A stretch of 64,000 nucleotides of DNA, from contig JAZOTM010000017.1 of NCBI GenBank assembly GCA_045657625.1, forward strand, positions 1 to 64,000. Reading direction: 5' to 3'. Both the position numbers and the translations under genes were made by a program. Below the pieces are notes generated by a model. That model saw only the letters and a list, made by a program, of their open reading frames with translations. It made no database searches and had not been told where the DNA came from. Below are positions 11,001-20,100 of the stretch, piece after piece (position 1 is the first letter of the stretch; each line of letters opens with the position of its first letter). The stretch comes from JAZOTM01 sp045657625 (GTDB lineage: Bacteria; Bacillota; Clostridia; Lachnospirales; Lachnospiraceae).

Positions 11001-14000
11001 TCAATGTATAGGAAACGCTGTAACTAATCTTAGTCCAGATTGCATACAACGTAATTGCGTTTCCGGCCGTTGCCAAATTACTTACCGACGCTCCCGCCGC
11101 ATAAGATTTTCCGGTTCCATCTGCCTTGGTATTCCAGGTCAATTTATAACCGGTTCTGGTCAACTCTGTGGCAGTAATCAAAGTGAATTTTGTTCCGATG
11201 GTTTCCTCTAAAGTCAATGTATCCTCCGAGAAAGTCAAGGTTCCATAATCCACATCATCCGTTACCCCATTTAAATCGTAGGTAACATTGTATTTGTTGT
11301 AACTCCACATTGCATAAAGGGTAATTTCTGTACCATCTACGGTGGAGAGATTCTTATAAGAAGTATTTAACTTATATGTTGTTCCCTTTCCATCTGCACT
11401 GGTATTCCAACCGGTTAAGGTATAGCCGCTTCGAGACAAGTTACTTGGCATGGTCAAAGTATTTCCTACTTCAACTTCTTCGTCGTTGGCAGAAACCCCA
11501 TTGTCAAAGGTTCCTCCGTTGGTATCAAAATATACCGTGTAGGAAGAAGTATCCCACGCTGCATAAAGGGTCAGATTTCCAATGGTTCCATCTGCTGCCA
11601 ACTCACTTGGAGAAATAGACGTAATGGCTGTTGCCGTATTCGTTCTTACATTTCCCTTTGCATAATCTTCTGCAGCCTCTGCCTCTTCTTCCGATGCATA
11701 CCATCCTAAGAAAGTGGCATAACTCTTCACGCCATTCTTCAATGTAAATGCATTGGTTGTCGCATAATAAGTTGTGGTGCTTCCCCCGGCACTCGATCCA
11801 CCTCGAAGTTTATACGTAATGGTATACTTCGTCGCTGTCCAAGTCGCATACAAATCTATGTTTGCACCATTCGTTGCCGTCAGGTTGCTAAAACTCTTGC
11901 CTGCAGTATATGCCGTTCCTTTTCCATCTGCTCTGGTATTCCAGTTTTTCAAAGAATAACCCGCATTGGTAAACAAAGTAGAAGCTGCATAAGTTGAAGC
12001 AGTTCCATAATAATAGGTCTGTGTCACATCAGATACAGAGGTATCTCCATTATTGATATGATACGTGATAGTGTAACTGTTTGGTTGCCATGCAGCATAG
12101 AGATAAACAATCTTCTTGCTTCCGGAAACCGTTACATAATCATCTACATTGGTGGAAGTAATACTCGTCACCTTAGTCGGTGCATCTGCCGTGGAATTAC
12201 CCAAGGCAATCTGTACTGCAAGGGCTGCATCTGCGGCTGTGCTGTACCAACCCAGGAAGGTGTATCCTGTTTTCTTTGCAGAATATAAAGTCACATCACT
12301 GTTGGAAACATTATAGGATGTCACATTTCCGGTGCTATTGGTAGCTCCGGACATATTCTGATAAGACAAAGTATATGTATTTTTTGTCCAATACGCATAC
12401 AACTGCACATCCGTAGTTCCTAAAGTATTTCCCAGATTCGTATAGGTCTTTCCCGGATAATACTTGGTACCTGTTCCATTGGCATTTGTAGTGTAATAAC
12501 TCAATGTATATCCCACACGTGTCAACGTACTGTCAAACGTATACTTGGTACCAATGGTAAGCCCCGAATCTGTCAAAGTGGTACTATCCCAGCTTGTAGT
12601 ATCTGTTGTATTGCTGTTATAAGTTACCGAATAGGTTTTCCACTTTGCACGAAGTGTAATAGTGTAACTATCCACTTCTTCTATAATTTCAGAAGGTGTG
12701 ATGGTAGAAATCTCTGTTTCTACTTCATTACCATCCGAATCTGTGGTAACTAGTACCCATCCATCAAACAAGGTAGACTTTCCGGATAGTAACGCATTCT
12801 TTAAGGTAATTGTGGAAGTGTTTTTGTTAAAGCTTGTAACATTGCCACCGTTGGTGCTTCCACCATTCAAGTCATAAGTAATCTTATAAGTAGCCGTAGT
12901 CCACTGCGCATACAAGTCAATGGTAATACCATCTGTTGTACTTAAATTCTTTAATGTGGCCCCTGCCGTATATTTTGTTCCTTTTCCATCTGATCTGGTA
13001 TTCCAGTTGCTAATGGAATAACCCGGATTATAAACAGCACTTAAATATTTATAAGAAGTTCCATAATCGTATGTCACCTCATAGGTCACATCATCCAACA
13101 AGTCATCTTCGTCTGCATCTGTAAAGGACGCCGTATCACTATTTAAGTGATAACGAATGGTGTAAGTATAAGGTTCCCAAACTGCATACAGATTCAGTTT
13201 ATTTCCCGTCAAATCTGCCAGACCGTTTGTGAAATAACTGGTCAATTCCGTAGGATTGATAGAAGTAATGTAATCATCTTCCGTCAAAGTATATTTACTT
13301 GGATCCTTTAAGGACCAACCAACGAACGTATAATAGCTCTTGGTCGGATTGTATAACGTCGTTTCTGAAGTGGTTACGGTAAAGTTCTTTGGATTCAAGG
13401 AACTGTTTGAACCACCGTTTAGGTTATACGTAATGGTATAAGTTACTTTTGTCCACTGCGCGTAAAGCGTTACCGTCGGACTGCCGCTGGACACCTTCAG
13501 ATTTTGGAAGGTTTTTCCTGCGGAATACTTGGTACCGGTTCCATCTGCGTTGGTGGTCCAATAACTTAATACATAACCGTTTCTTGTTGCTGTTGCTGCT
13601 GTGTAGTAAGTATTGATGCGATACAACTGACTGGAAGTATAACTTCCCAAATCCACTTCCGCAGATTCATCCGTGGTATTTAAATCATAACTTACCTGAT
13701 AGGTGTACGGTTTCATCGCTGCATACAACTGAATCTTATTGGAACTATTCAAATAAGAAGTAAAGTTGTCCGCCGTCAGAGACGTAATCTCCTCCGGCTC
13801 CTCCCCTTCTTCCACCGTAGTGGTGCCTAGGGCAATCTGAATTGCAAGCTCTGCATCATCCGCAGATGCATACCAACCCAAGAACTCATAATTCGTTCTG
13901 GTCAAAGTTGGCAAAGTATACGTACCATCAGTCACTTTGTAGCTGGACTTCAAAGTGCTGCTGGCCTTTGTACTGGTCGTATTGGAATAGGTCACTCCAT

Positions 14001-17000
14001 ATGTCACAACCGTCCACTGTGCATACAGGGTTAAAGTTGCACCCGTCTTATTCGCATTGGTGTATTTTGCCCCCTGCTTGTAAGTGGTTCCCTTTCCATC
14101 TGCTCTGGTATTCCAGCCACTGAATTTATAACCAACTCTTGTAACAGAAGATGCGTTAACTGTAGAATCCGTTGCATCTGTCCATGTACCAATATAATAA
14201 ACACTGCTGTAAGATACTGCCTGCTGCAAAGTATCTGCTGAAGTGCCGGTAAAAGTACCACCGTTTGCATCATAGGTCACAGTCAAATCTGCTTCTTCCC
14301 AGATTGCATATAAATTCAAGGTTGTAGAAGTCAAAGTAATATAACCTGTGGTGCTGTCTTCTGCATAAGCATCTGCATCATAGATTAATTTTCCACTCTC
14401 TAATGTAACATCCTGTCCATCCGTCAAAATGACATCTCCGGATGCGGAAGTTGCCCATCCTGCAAAAACATAACCTGCTCTGGTATAGGCATTTGCACGA
14501 AGCGTATAACTACTTCCAGCTTCCAACCCAAGCACTGCCATACTACCGGAATCTGCACCATTTCCATGGAATGCAATGCGGTAGTAAGACCAATCTGCAT
14601 ACAAATCATAGGCTGTACCTGCCGTTGTATCCAGACTAGTCAATTTCGTAGTATAATCAGAAACATCATACCAACCACCAAAACTATACGAAATGGTACT
14701 ACCTTTCTCTGCCTGCCAAGTCAAGGTCGGAAGTGTGATAGAATCTGCACTTTTTCCCACAAAATAGTAAAGCTCAATCTCATCATCGGAACTATCTGCA
14801 TCTACCCCTTCGGTAAGACCCAAGTCCGCCAAAGAAGTGGCACTGTTTGCCTCCAGCAAAAGTTCCAATACAGTATCTGCTGTGTAACCGCTGGTAACTG
14901 TGTGAATATTTAAGGTCTGTACCTGCTGTACGTAAACCGTGGCCGTGGTAGTAATGGTATTTGTTGTCTCATCTGTTGTATAAGTAATCGCTGTGTTACT
15001 TCCATCTGTCAACATATACTGGGCGGAATCAGAAGCAAGGACATCCTGCATGATGGCTTCTGTAGTTGTATTATACAAATCGTTATCTGTATAGGTAACT
15101 GCTGTGGTGCTTGCAGATAATGACACATCACTGTTGGTGGAATCAATCAAATGAAACTCGCAAGCATCTCCATCAACCACAAACAATTTTTCCTTGGTAC
15201 CTGCAATGGAATGTCCATTCAAATCCAAGGTAATAGTGCCGCCCTCTAAATACATAGTATAAGCGAAGTTTGAAATATCTGCAGTTAAAGTAACAGTTGT
15301 ATCTGTGTATGTCGCAACTGTTGTTCCGGCTGCATTATTCAGAAAAGCAGCTAATTCCTCTGCACTATATAGCGGCGCATTGGGATAATCATAAAGTGAC
15401 TCCGGTGCTACACCCACCCAATAATCATTCCATTCATGAGAGGTATTATCACTTTCTGCAGTTTCATCACTAACCAGGAAATAATCATGGGTCACAGAAC
15501 CACTGCTGCTTCCGTCGGAACTACTATCATCCCAGGTACAATCCACTACATACCAGATATTATTCAGTTTGATTTTATTCCATTCATGCACACTACTGGT
15601 AACATCCAGAGTTTCAAAACCACTTGCCCTCATTAATGCAGAGAAGGCCTTGGAATAACCGGCACACACTGTCACCTTCGCATCACTGTAAAATACACTG
15701 GCCATACTCTGATCAAACATCATATTATAATCTGTCCATTTATCCTGCGCTCCGGCAGCTGATGTATAACCGGTGAAATCATAAGCCACATAATCCAGCA
15801 ACGTATCATGTGCCACTAAAATCTGATTATAGTCCGTTTCCTCTGCTGCTATGGCAGTCAGAATACTTTCCATGTTGCTTTGAATGGTATTGGCACCACT
15901 GGCTACCTGACTGGTAACTGTGGTACTCGGTGTACCGTTGACCGTTGTCGTGGTCTGTGTATAAAAATCCGGCAAAAATGTAATAAACAAGTATACACCG
16001 GTACTATTTACTGCACTGGCCCAAGCTGTGGTTACAAAGAATGCTTGCGGATTCGATGCATAATAAATCTGAAAAACTTCAGCCGCTTCTTCTAAGTATT
16101 TTTGCTGTACCGCTGTAGTAGAACTGCTCTTTGCTGCAGTTGTCATCAAAATCGGTGCAGTCGTTACGTATCCGGACATTACAATTGGGCTTGCCCCATC
16201 ATAAAGATAACTGTCAAACGCAGCGTCCAAAGCATCATACATTGCCTGTTGCTCAGAGGTTAAGTTCTGATAGACATAGTCTGTATCCGTATCTGCTGCA
16301 ATGCTTTCCCAAAAAGTAGAATCTACGGTGGAAGAAGCACTGTCTCCTACTGCTGTTACAGATACCTCTGAAGTTGCAGTTGTTTCTCCTGTGGTCTGTT
16401 CTGTTGCTGCCTCAAAAGCCAACGTGTACTCACTTAATGTAGCTTCCTGCGTCACTGCCTCTTCTGAAGTACCATCTGTTTCAGCCTCGTCACCATCTGT
16501 GACTGTAACCTGATCCTCATAGTAGATTTCCATCAAAGGCAAATCATCGTCCGTCAACTCAGATGCCAATTCATACTCTGAATCCGTAATAGAAGCCTGG
16601 AACACATAAGACGTTTGAAGATTATCAAAATCATCCAAGCATTCCCAAGTCACGCCAACTTCCGCCTCTGTACCGTCTCCTAATACAACGGTCCAAGTAT
16701 CCGGCAAAGAAGCCACTGCATCTTCTACAGTGGTCTTCTCTTCTTCCGTAATCATACGATCTGTAGCAGAAACTGTATCCAAGGATGCAATTTCATCGCT
16801 GGCTGCATCCACCGTTGTGGTAGTGCTTTCCGTCTCGGTTTCGCTCTCTGTTGTTTCTTCTGTTGCTGTTGCTTCCGTACTTTCTTCCTCAGAGGAAGCC
16901 ACTTCCGTAGTAGTTTCTTCACTAGAAGTATCCCCTGTGGTATCTGTACCGGTATCGCTTGTGTCTGAGGTGGTTTCCGTACTGGTTTCTGTTGTCACCT

Positions 17001-17118
17001 CTGTGCTACTTGTTTCTGCCGCTTCTACCGTCAGTGTTGAAGTGTCCATACTTGTAAACACTGTAGTAAGGGCTAAAACAATTGCTGCAATTCTTTTCCC
17101 TAATTTCTTGTAACTCAT
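5089..17118 (-). CDS. Giant secreted transglutaminase-like / InlB-repeat / glycosidase-like protein (4009 aa)
   Basis: Signal peptide (KRIAAIVLALTTVFTSM), a Thr/Ser/Glu-rich stalk (about 30-110), and a transglutaminase-like domain with the Cys in VCAGYSKAF (near 487), His in SSVHEWNKI (near 509) and Asp in VVDCTWDD (near 523). Then about 29 tandem InlB/Listeria-Bacteroides (Flg_new) repeats from roughly 790 to 3400, each ending in LYAxW. The C-terminal part (about 3550-3990) looks like a clan GH-A TIM barrel of the DUF5722 kind, with WVLGNEIN (near 3729) and ILSEQGYTS (near 3874) as the candidate catalytic Glu pair. It ends in a Ser-rich tail without a membrane or sortase anchor. Start is 1 nt after the stop of the GH25 giant, implying coupled translation. 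Enzymatic activity and substrate are inferred only. Confidence 0.88.
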   Translation of the reverse strand: MSYKKLGKRIAAIVLALTTVFTSMDTSTLTVEAAETSSTEVTTETSTETTSDTSDTGTDTTGDTSSEETTTEVASSEEESTEATATEETTESETETESTTTTVDAASDEIASLDTVSATDRMITEEEKTTVEDAVASLPDTWTVVLGDGTEAEVGVTWECLDDFDNLQTSYVFQASITDSEYELASELTDDDLPLMEIYYEDQVTVTDGDEAETDGTSEEAVTQEATLSEYTLAFEAATEQTTGETTATSEVSVTAVGDSASSTVDSTFWESIAADTDTDYVYQNLTSEQQAMYDALDAAFDSYLYDGASPIVMSGYVTTAPILMTTAAKSSSTTAVQQKYLEEAAEVFQIYYASNPQAFFVTTAWASAVNSTGVYLFITFLPDFYTQTTTTVNGTPSTTVTSQVASGANTIQSNMESILTAIAAEETDYNQILVAHDTLLDYVAYDFTGYTSAAGAQDKWTDYNMMFDQSMASVFYSDAKVTVCAGYSKAFSALMRASGFETLDVTSSVHEWNKIKLNNIWYVVDCTWDDSSSDGSSSGSVTHDYFLVSDETAESDNTSHEWNDYWVGVAPESLYDYPNAPLYSAEELAAFLNNAAGTTVATYTDTTVTLTADISNFAYTMYLEGGTITLDLNGHSIAGTKEKLFVVDGDACEFHLIDSTNSDVSLSASTTAVTYTDNDLYNTTTEAIMQDVLASDSAQYMLTDGSNTAITYTTDETTNTITTTATVYVQQVQTLNIHTVTSGYTADTVLELLLEANSATSLADLGLTEGVDADSSDDEIELYYFVGKSADSITLPTLTWQAEKGSTISYSFGGWYDVSDYTTKLTSLDTTAGTAYDLYADWSYYRIAFHGNGADSGSMAVLGLEAGSSYTLRANAYTRAGYVFAGWATSASGDVILTDGQDVTLESGKLIYDADAYAEDSTTGYITLTSTTLNLYAIWEEADLTVTYDANGGTFTGTSADTLQQAVSYSSVYYIGTWTDATDSTVNASSVTRVGYKFSGWNTRADGKGTTYKQGAKYTNANKTGATLTLYAQWTVVTYGVTYSNTTSTKASSTLKSSYKVTDGTYTLPTLTRTNYEFLGWYASADDAELAIQIALGTTTVEEGEEPEEITSLTADNFTSYLNSSNKIQLYAAMKPYTYQVSYDLNTTDESAEVDLGSYTSSQLYRINTYYTAATATRNGYVLSYWTTNADGTGTKYSAGKTFQNLKVSSGSPTVTLYAQWTKVTYTITYNLNGGSNSSLNPKNFTVTTSETTLYNPTKSYYTFVGWSLKDPSKYTLTEDDYITSINPTELTSYFTNGLADLTGNKLNLYAVWEPYTYTIRYHLNSDTASFTDADEDDLLDDVTYEVTYDYGTSYKYLSAVYNPGYSISNWNTRSDGKGTKYTAGATLKNLSTTDGITIDLYAQWTTATYKITYDLNGGSTNGGNVTSFNKNTSTITLKNALLSGKSTLFDGWVLVTTDSDGNEVETEISTITPSEIIEEVDSYTITLRAKWKTYSVTYNSNTTDTTSWDSTTLTDSGLTIGTKYTFDSTLTRVGYTLSYYTTNANGTGTKYYPGKTYTNLGNTLGTTDVQLYAYWTKNTYTLSYQNMSGATNSTGNVTSYNVSNSDVTLYSAKKTGYTFLGWYSTAADAALAVQIALGNSTADAPTKVTSITSTNVDDYVTVSGSKKIVYLYAAWQPNSYTITYHINNGDTSVSDVTQTYYYGTASTYAASTLFTNAGYSLKNWNTRADGKGTAYTAGKSFSNLTATNGANIDLYATWTATKYTITYKLRGGSSAGGSTTTYYATTNAFTLKNGVKSYATFLGWYASEEEAEAAEDYAKGNVRTNTATAITSISPSELAADGTIGNLTLYAAWDTSSYTVYFDTNGGTFDNGVSANDEEVEVGNTLTMPSNLSRSGYTLTGWNTSADGKGTTYKLNTSYKNLSTVDGTEITLYAMWSYNKYNVTYDLNGVTDDVDYGTLTFSEDTLTLEETIGTKFTLITATELTRTGYKLTWNTKADGTGKSYAAGASVSNLATAGNAITLYAIWTKISYSVSYTLNGGSHKGYATTYNVENGSVTLTTPTRTGYTFLGWYTSSSDVTTAIAAYSDSSITAPTAVTALTSDLIPSSGTKITLYAAWRANTYTITYHSNISGSDTTTAVTYNYNTSYTYGASTLFSNAGYTMTYWTTNSDGTGTKYTAGKTLKNLTATDGANIDVYALWTVATYKITYSLGGGKSLGTNPTSYNVNTASTTLYDASLAYSTFKSWTAKDSSGNTATVDTIDFATLYAKGLSGNLTITANYTMYTYSVVYDFTQDYQGNAISDTTYDADGEAATGDSVTASCGTSYTFLKGITRYGYTLSGWKTATGTTYKVGATFKNLSTTNGATITLYPVWTRNTYKITYSLNGGSSNGGNSTSYNAETSDFTLKDAVRANYQFAGWYTSPDFTSGTQVTSFDVSEMVKTGNVTLYAKWTANTYTVNYTFDDDIDNSTYSVMAASDLTMTCNVNSTYYFSTRVERAGYTLTGWYDASTKKTYTPGATFKNLTTTNGGTITLKAVWTANTYTITYSLNGGKNASTNVSSYNINSGTIELDNPTKSYATFIGWFTTADAASAAVEAALDGDTESYTPVTTISASTLSNVTLYAAWKPYTYTIRYHSNLDSDTYTSVTYRYGTASTYAAASTFTKSGYTLSYWNTLATGKGTKYTPGKSFSNLSKTDGATIDLYAQWSINTYTITYNLNGGKISGSYTTKFNATTADITLPTKVTKSYATFLGWYATNSTSGTKVTSISPTELADTGDIGNITLYALWSEQSYTINFNLNTSAVANDVTVSSAAGLTFTSDSSVYTLSCSNNTSYTLPTAAQVTSEGYTLTGWKVGTKTYKPGATVNNLVTTDGGSITLTAVWSTTKYTITYYLNGGTNGKGNASSYTATTGFPTLTDPTRTYYTFAGWYLDPDFTTAYTASTASYGNLKLYAKWTANDVTVTFMDSDGTTTLGTKTYTADNTYQLPNGYTKDGYTLTGWSLTAGSTKVNYAPGVMVKNLTKNTALTLYAVWTKTTYTVTYVTNGGTLKGSYTKNFTVTNATVTLPTITRTNYEFAGWYTDPDFSEDSYVSGTVDVSSDLKNQVYYAKWTAYTYKVNFDLNLDDEVSVVNYGSISSTSSTTDGFSTTLDTGTAYTLPTLKRAGYTFLGWSKSATATSASYVNSKTYSNLATGVSSSSKKNSVTLYAVWKKPTYSISYTLNGGTKISGSKYPTTYTASTTQIIPGLTKTYYDFTGWYINDATCSIAERFITTTDCLEEKIEELGIYGNVVLYAAWDPIDYTISVDLADSAASFSDTGEALAEAAGWTVSTDSSGVIILTMETDAETSVSLPSAEWFTKSGGYEEVASWVCSNGSSYSPETGVSFLTKTDGDTVTFTADWNLTDSVDISTSATVVSTVRATSNLNDSTSTDLGVEVNVSIPNGVNSSDDKFYLVTVNQSTSAIEYMVDSIDQTDLISYDSATDTWSMADSYTFDLDMVENGQAWSQSYTGATYKVTNGVIASSPSTGSNSDNPYKSFGLKPYMCKFALAVKNSSGVLKLVSNSAYCTNTDELAVNDIYIEGDTVKGIQGSDVISAAGGLSYTENVAESMASTLSGLGVSHIFLNLYMSTVMTSTGDSSYDYNGTTYSFNNLGGYYELAYRCSQYNISVTMQIMLDYSSSTKAMIHSKARSSGHQLYSWENSQQAGVQKIAAAFNYLAERFGTNTGTTGVISNWVLGNEINSYTVYQYKGSMSTSEFFASYAQTYLALYQAVKSVNSGAHLYICLDHCWNTNSYGYTAKYSLDTIASLLDSYSTDEENPVDWDLAFHPYANPLTTTAFWNNSGCTQSVSTSYINMSNINVLTEYVASTYGSDKYIILSEQGYTSTNGQSLQAAALVYSYYIAAANPMIHAFEIRSYYDDSNDGVLKLGLLTSSGSKKEAFYAYKYVNDTSATAVAYMKNKHYWTYIKSSASSWADLSIYNYSTLSSNMSTMFYWDGVDGSGRTTSSSSSSGS

Positions 17119-17119
17119 T

Positions 17120-20100
17120 TTACTCTTCTTCCACTCTAATTGCTTTCACAAGACTGCTGTTGGTATAGGCTGTTGTGCCATCCGTGGCCGATACGCTTCC
17201 GCGAATCTTGAAATAATTGATTTCTCCCACATCAAAGAGAGAACTGTCTGCAGACAAAGTAAAGACTCCGTCTGTTAAAGTAACCGTTGCATCTATGGTA
17301 TTTCCATCACCATCTGTCACCACCCAATTTCCATCTGTATCCTGAGATACTAGCATAGATTCATAAGTGGTCAGGTTTCTGCTTTCTGAACCATACATGA
17401 CTTCATAACTTTCTGTCCCATCTAATTCTGCCCAGGACAGTACCACATCTGTATCCGTACCATCTGTCGACAACGTCGGTCGATATTGTGCCACCGTTCC
17501 AAGTTTTACTGTAAAGGAGGTACGGATCAATTCTCCGGAATAATTTCCAATTCCGGTAACAATGGCAATGGCCGTTCCGGTTCCTGCTGAGGAACGAATC
17601 TTCGCACTATTTACCACGGTTAAAACATAATCTTCTCCGTAGGTCAACGTTCTTCCATTTACAGTCACCACTACATCCGGTTTTATGGTACTTCCGGTGT
17701 AAACCTGATATGGAATGTTGTTGATGGTAATGCTACTCGCATTGCTCTTGCTCAATCTCGTAATTTCAAAGGTTTTCTCCACCGTGCCGGTGTAATTGCC
17801 TTTTCCCGTAATGGTTACGGTAGCCAAGGAAGTGGTGGTTGTGGCATTTTTGTTGTTGCTGTAGGTCACGGTATAATCCGTTCCCTTCGTTAATGTCTTC
17901 GTACCGTATTTTACCGTCACCGTCGGTTTTATATAGCTTCCGGTATAAGTAAAACTTGTGGCTGACAATGTCACTGTCGCTGAAGATAAATCAATCTCCT
18001 GAGACTCAATGACAAATACAATGCTCTTTGTGCCGGTATAATTCCCTTTTCCGGTAATTTTCACTGTGGCAGTTCCCGCATTTTTGTTGTTGCTGTAGGT
18101 CACGGTAAAGTCCGTATCCTGTGTCAACGCTGTACCATTTTCCAAAGTCACGGTAACGGTAGGTGTTAACGCAAGTCCCGTATACTCCATGGTCAATGCA
18201 CTTACCGAGCCGGATACTTCTGCGCCACCCAAGGTATAAACCACATCGCTATCCGCCAAAGACTTCTGCGTAATGCTAAAGGATATGGTTTTTTCTCCTG
18301 CCACAAAGTTGCCGGAGCCGTCAGACGTAATGGTGACGCTCGCCTTATCCAGTACGCCGCTGACTGCTGTATTATTGCTGTATCCGGAAATCGTAAATTC
18401 GCTTTCCATCACACTTTGGCTTAAAGCAGATCCATTCAACAGCATGGTGAAATTAGAGAAGTCAAGAGTCACGCTGCTGCCGGTGCAGGTCTGGCTTTCT
18501 ACCGTTGCAGTAATACTGTCCAGAGAAGCCTGGGTAATGGCATAAGAAAATGTCACGCTACCGGTATAGTTCCCTTTTAATGTAGCTGTTACCGTGTAAC
18601 TTCCAACATTCACGCTACTTCCGGAATAGGAAAGGGTGTAATCCTTTCCAAGCAATAAGGTACTTGTGCCATTTGTCAAAGTCAGTCTTGACTTTTGTAC
18701 TTTTCCTGTATAAGTCAAGCTCGTTGCTGCCAAAGTTGCGGTCAAATCATTGCTGGTAAACGTACTTGTTGTCGTTGTATTGCTTCCAATGGCAAGCTGG
18801 GTAATGGTAAAAGGAATCGTCATGGTACCGATCAATTGATTTTTACCGGTAATCACGATATTCGCGATTCCTGCATCCACGTTGTCTTCATAGGTCAGGC
18901 TGTAGTTCACACCTTCTATTAAAACATCACCTGAAGCATCCGTAATTTCCACCGTTGGTGTGATGGCACTTCCGGTGTAGGTGTAGCTACTTCCTTCTGT
19001 CAAAGTCACCGTGTAATTCTGGGAACTCAGTACACTTTGTCCTTCCTCTAATACAAGGATGGTTGTACTTAAGGTTCCTGTGTAGTTTCCGGTTCCTGTT
19101 ACAGTCACTGTATAACGACCGGAATCTACCACTTCCATCAATTCTTCCGAACTTCCGGAAAGCATATAGGATACCGTATAGTCCGTTCCTGCGGTCAAAA
19201 GTGTATCCTTATAATAAACAGAAATACCAATGTCTGAACCAACATCGCTTCCTGTATATTCCAATGAACTGTTCTCTACGGTCAAAGTTCCGGTGGCGCT
19301 CAAAGAAGCGGCACTCACGATAAAGGAACTTGGATATAAATAACTTCCTGTGTAGGAGCTTCCATCCACTGCCACGATGGCACCATAATAAGTACCTGCT
19401 GCAGTAATGGAATCCAATCCGCTTTCCAAAGCCGTAGACAAATCAAAGTCTTCTGCTTCCACAGTGGCTGCCGTAAAGTATTTCACTATATAATCCGTGC
19501 CCTGCGTCAAAGTCATTCCGTAATAGCTTACTGTCGGGCTCGGTGTCAAACCATCTAAACTATATAAGTAATTCAAGAATTTTCCGTAAGTCATACGTGT
19601 ACTATCGGAAAGATTCTTTTCTGCAATCGTAAAAGTCGCTGTAGTGGAACCGGTACAATTTCCTTTTCCGGTTAAAGTAATGGTAGCTGTTCCCACTTCT
19701 GTATTATCGCTGTAACTTACCGTGTAATTGGAAGTAGAAATGGTGTTTCCATTGATTTGTACCGTGACTGCCGGCGTTTTGGTTTTTCCGGTATACGTGG
19801 TTTCATAGGAAGATACGCCTTCCACCAAAACCGTTGCCGCAGAAAGGTTCGCCTTCACAATTTGGAAGGTAGTCGTCAAGGTACCGGTATAATTTCCGGT
19901 TCCGGTAATTGTCACCTTCGCGGTTCCCACATTTTTATTATTTTTATAGGTACATGTATAATCTGTGCCTTCTACCAAAGAAGCTTCCAAAGCACTATCT
20001 GTCAAAAGGCTGTCACTTAATGTAATCCATGCATTTTGATAGGTCTGATCCGCAATAGAATTGATAGTAATATCATCATCGAATTCCTTTGCTACCACCT

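Noticed and set aside
16730..17113. Plus-strand Ser/Val-rich frame opposite the start of the 4009-aa protein
   Set aside because: Low-complexity mirror of the Thr/Ser/Glu stalk codons; no signals.
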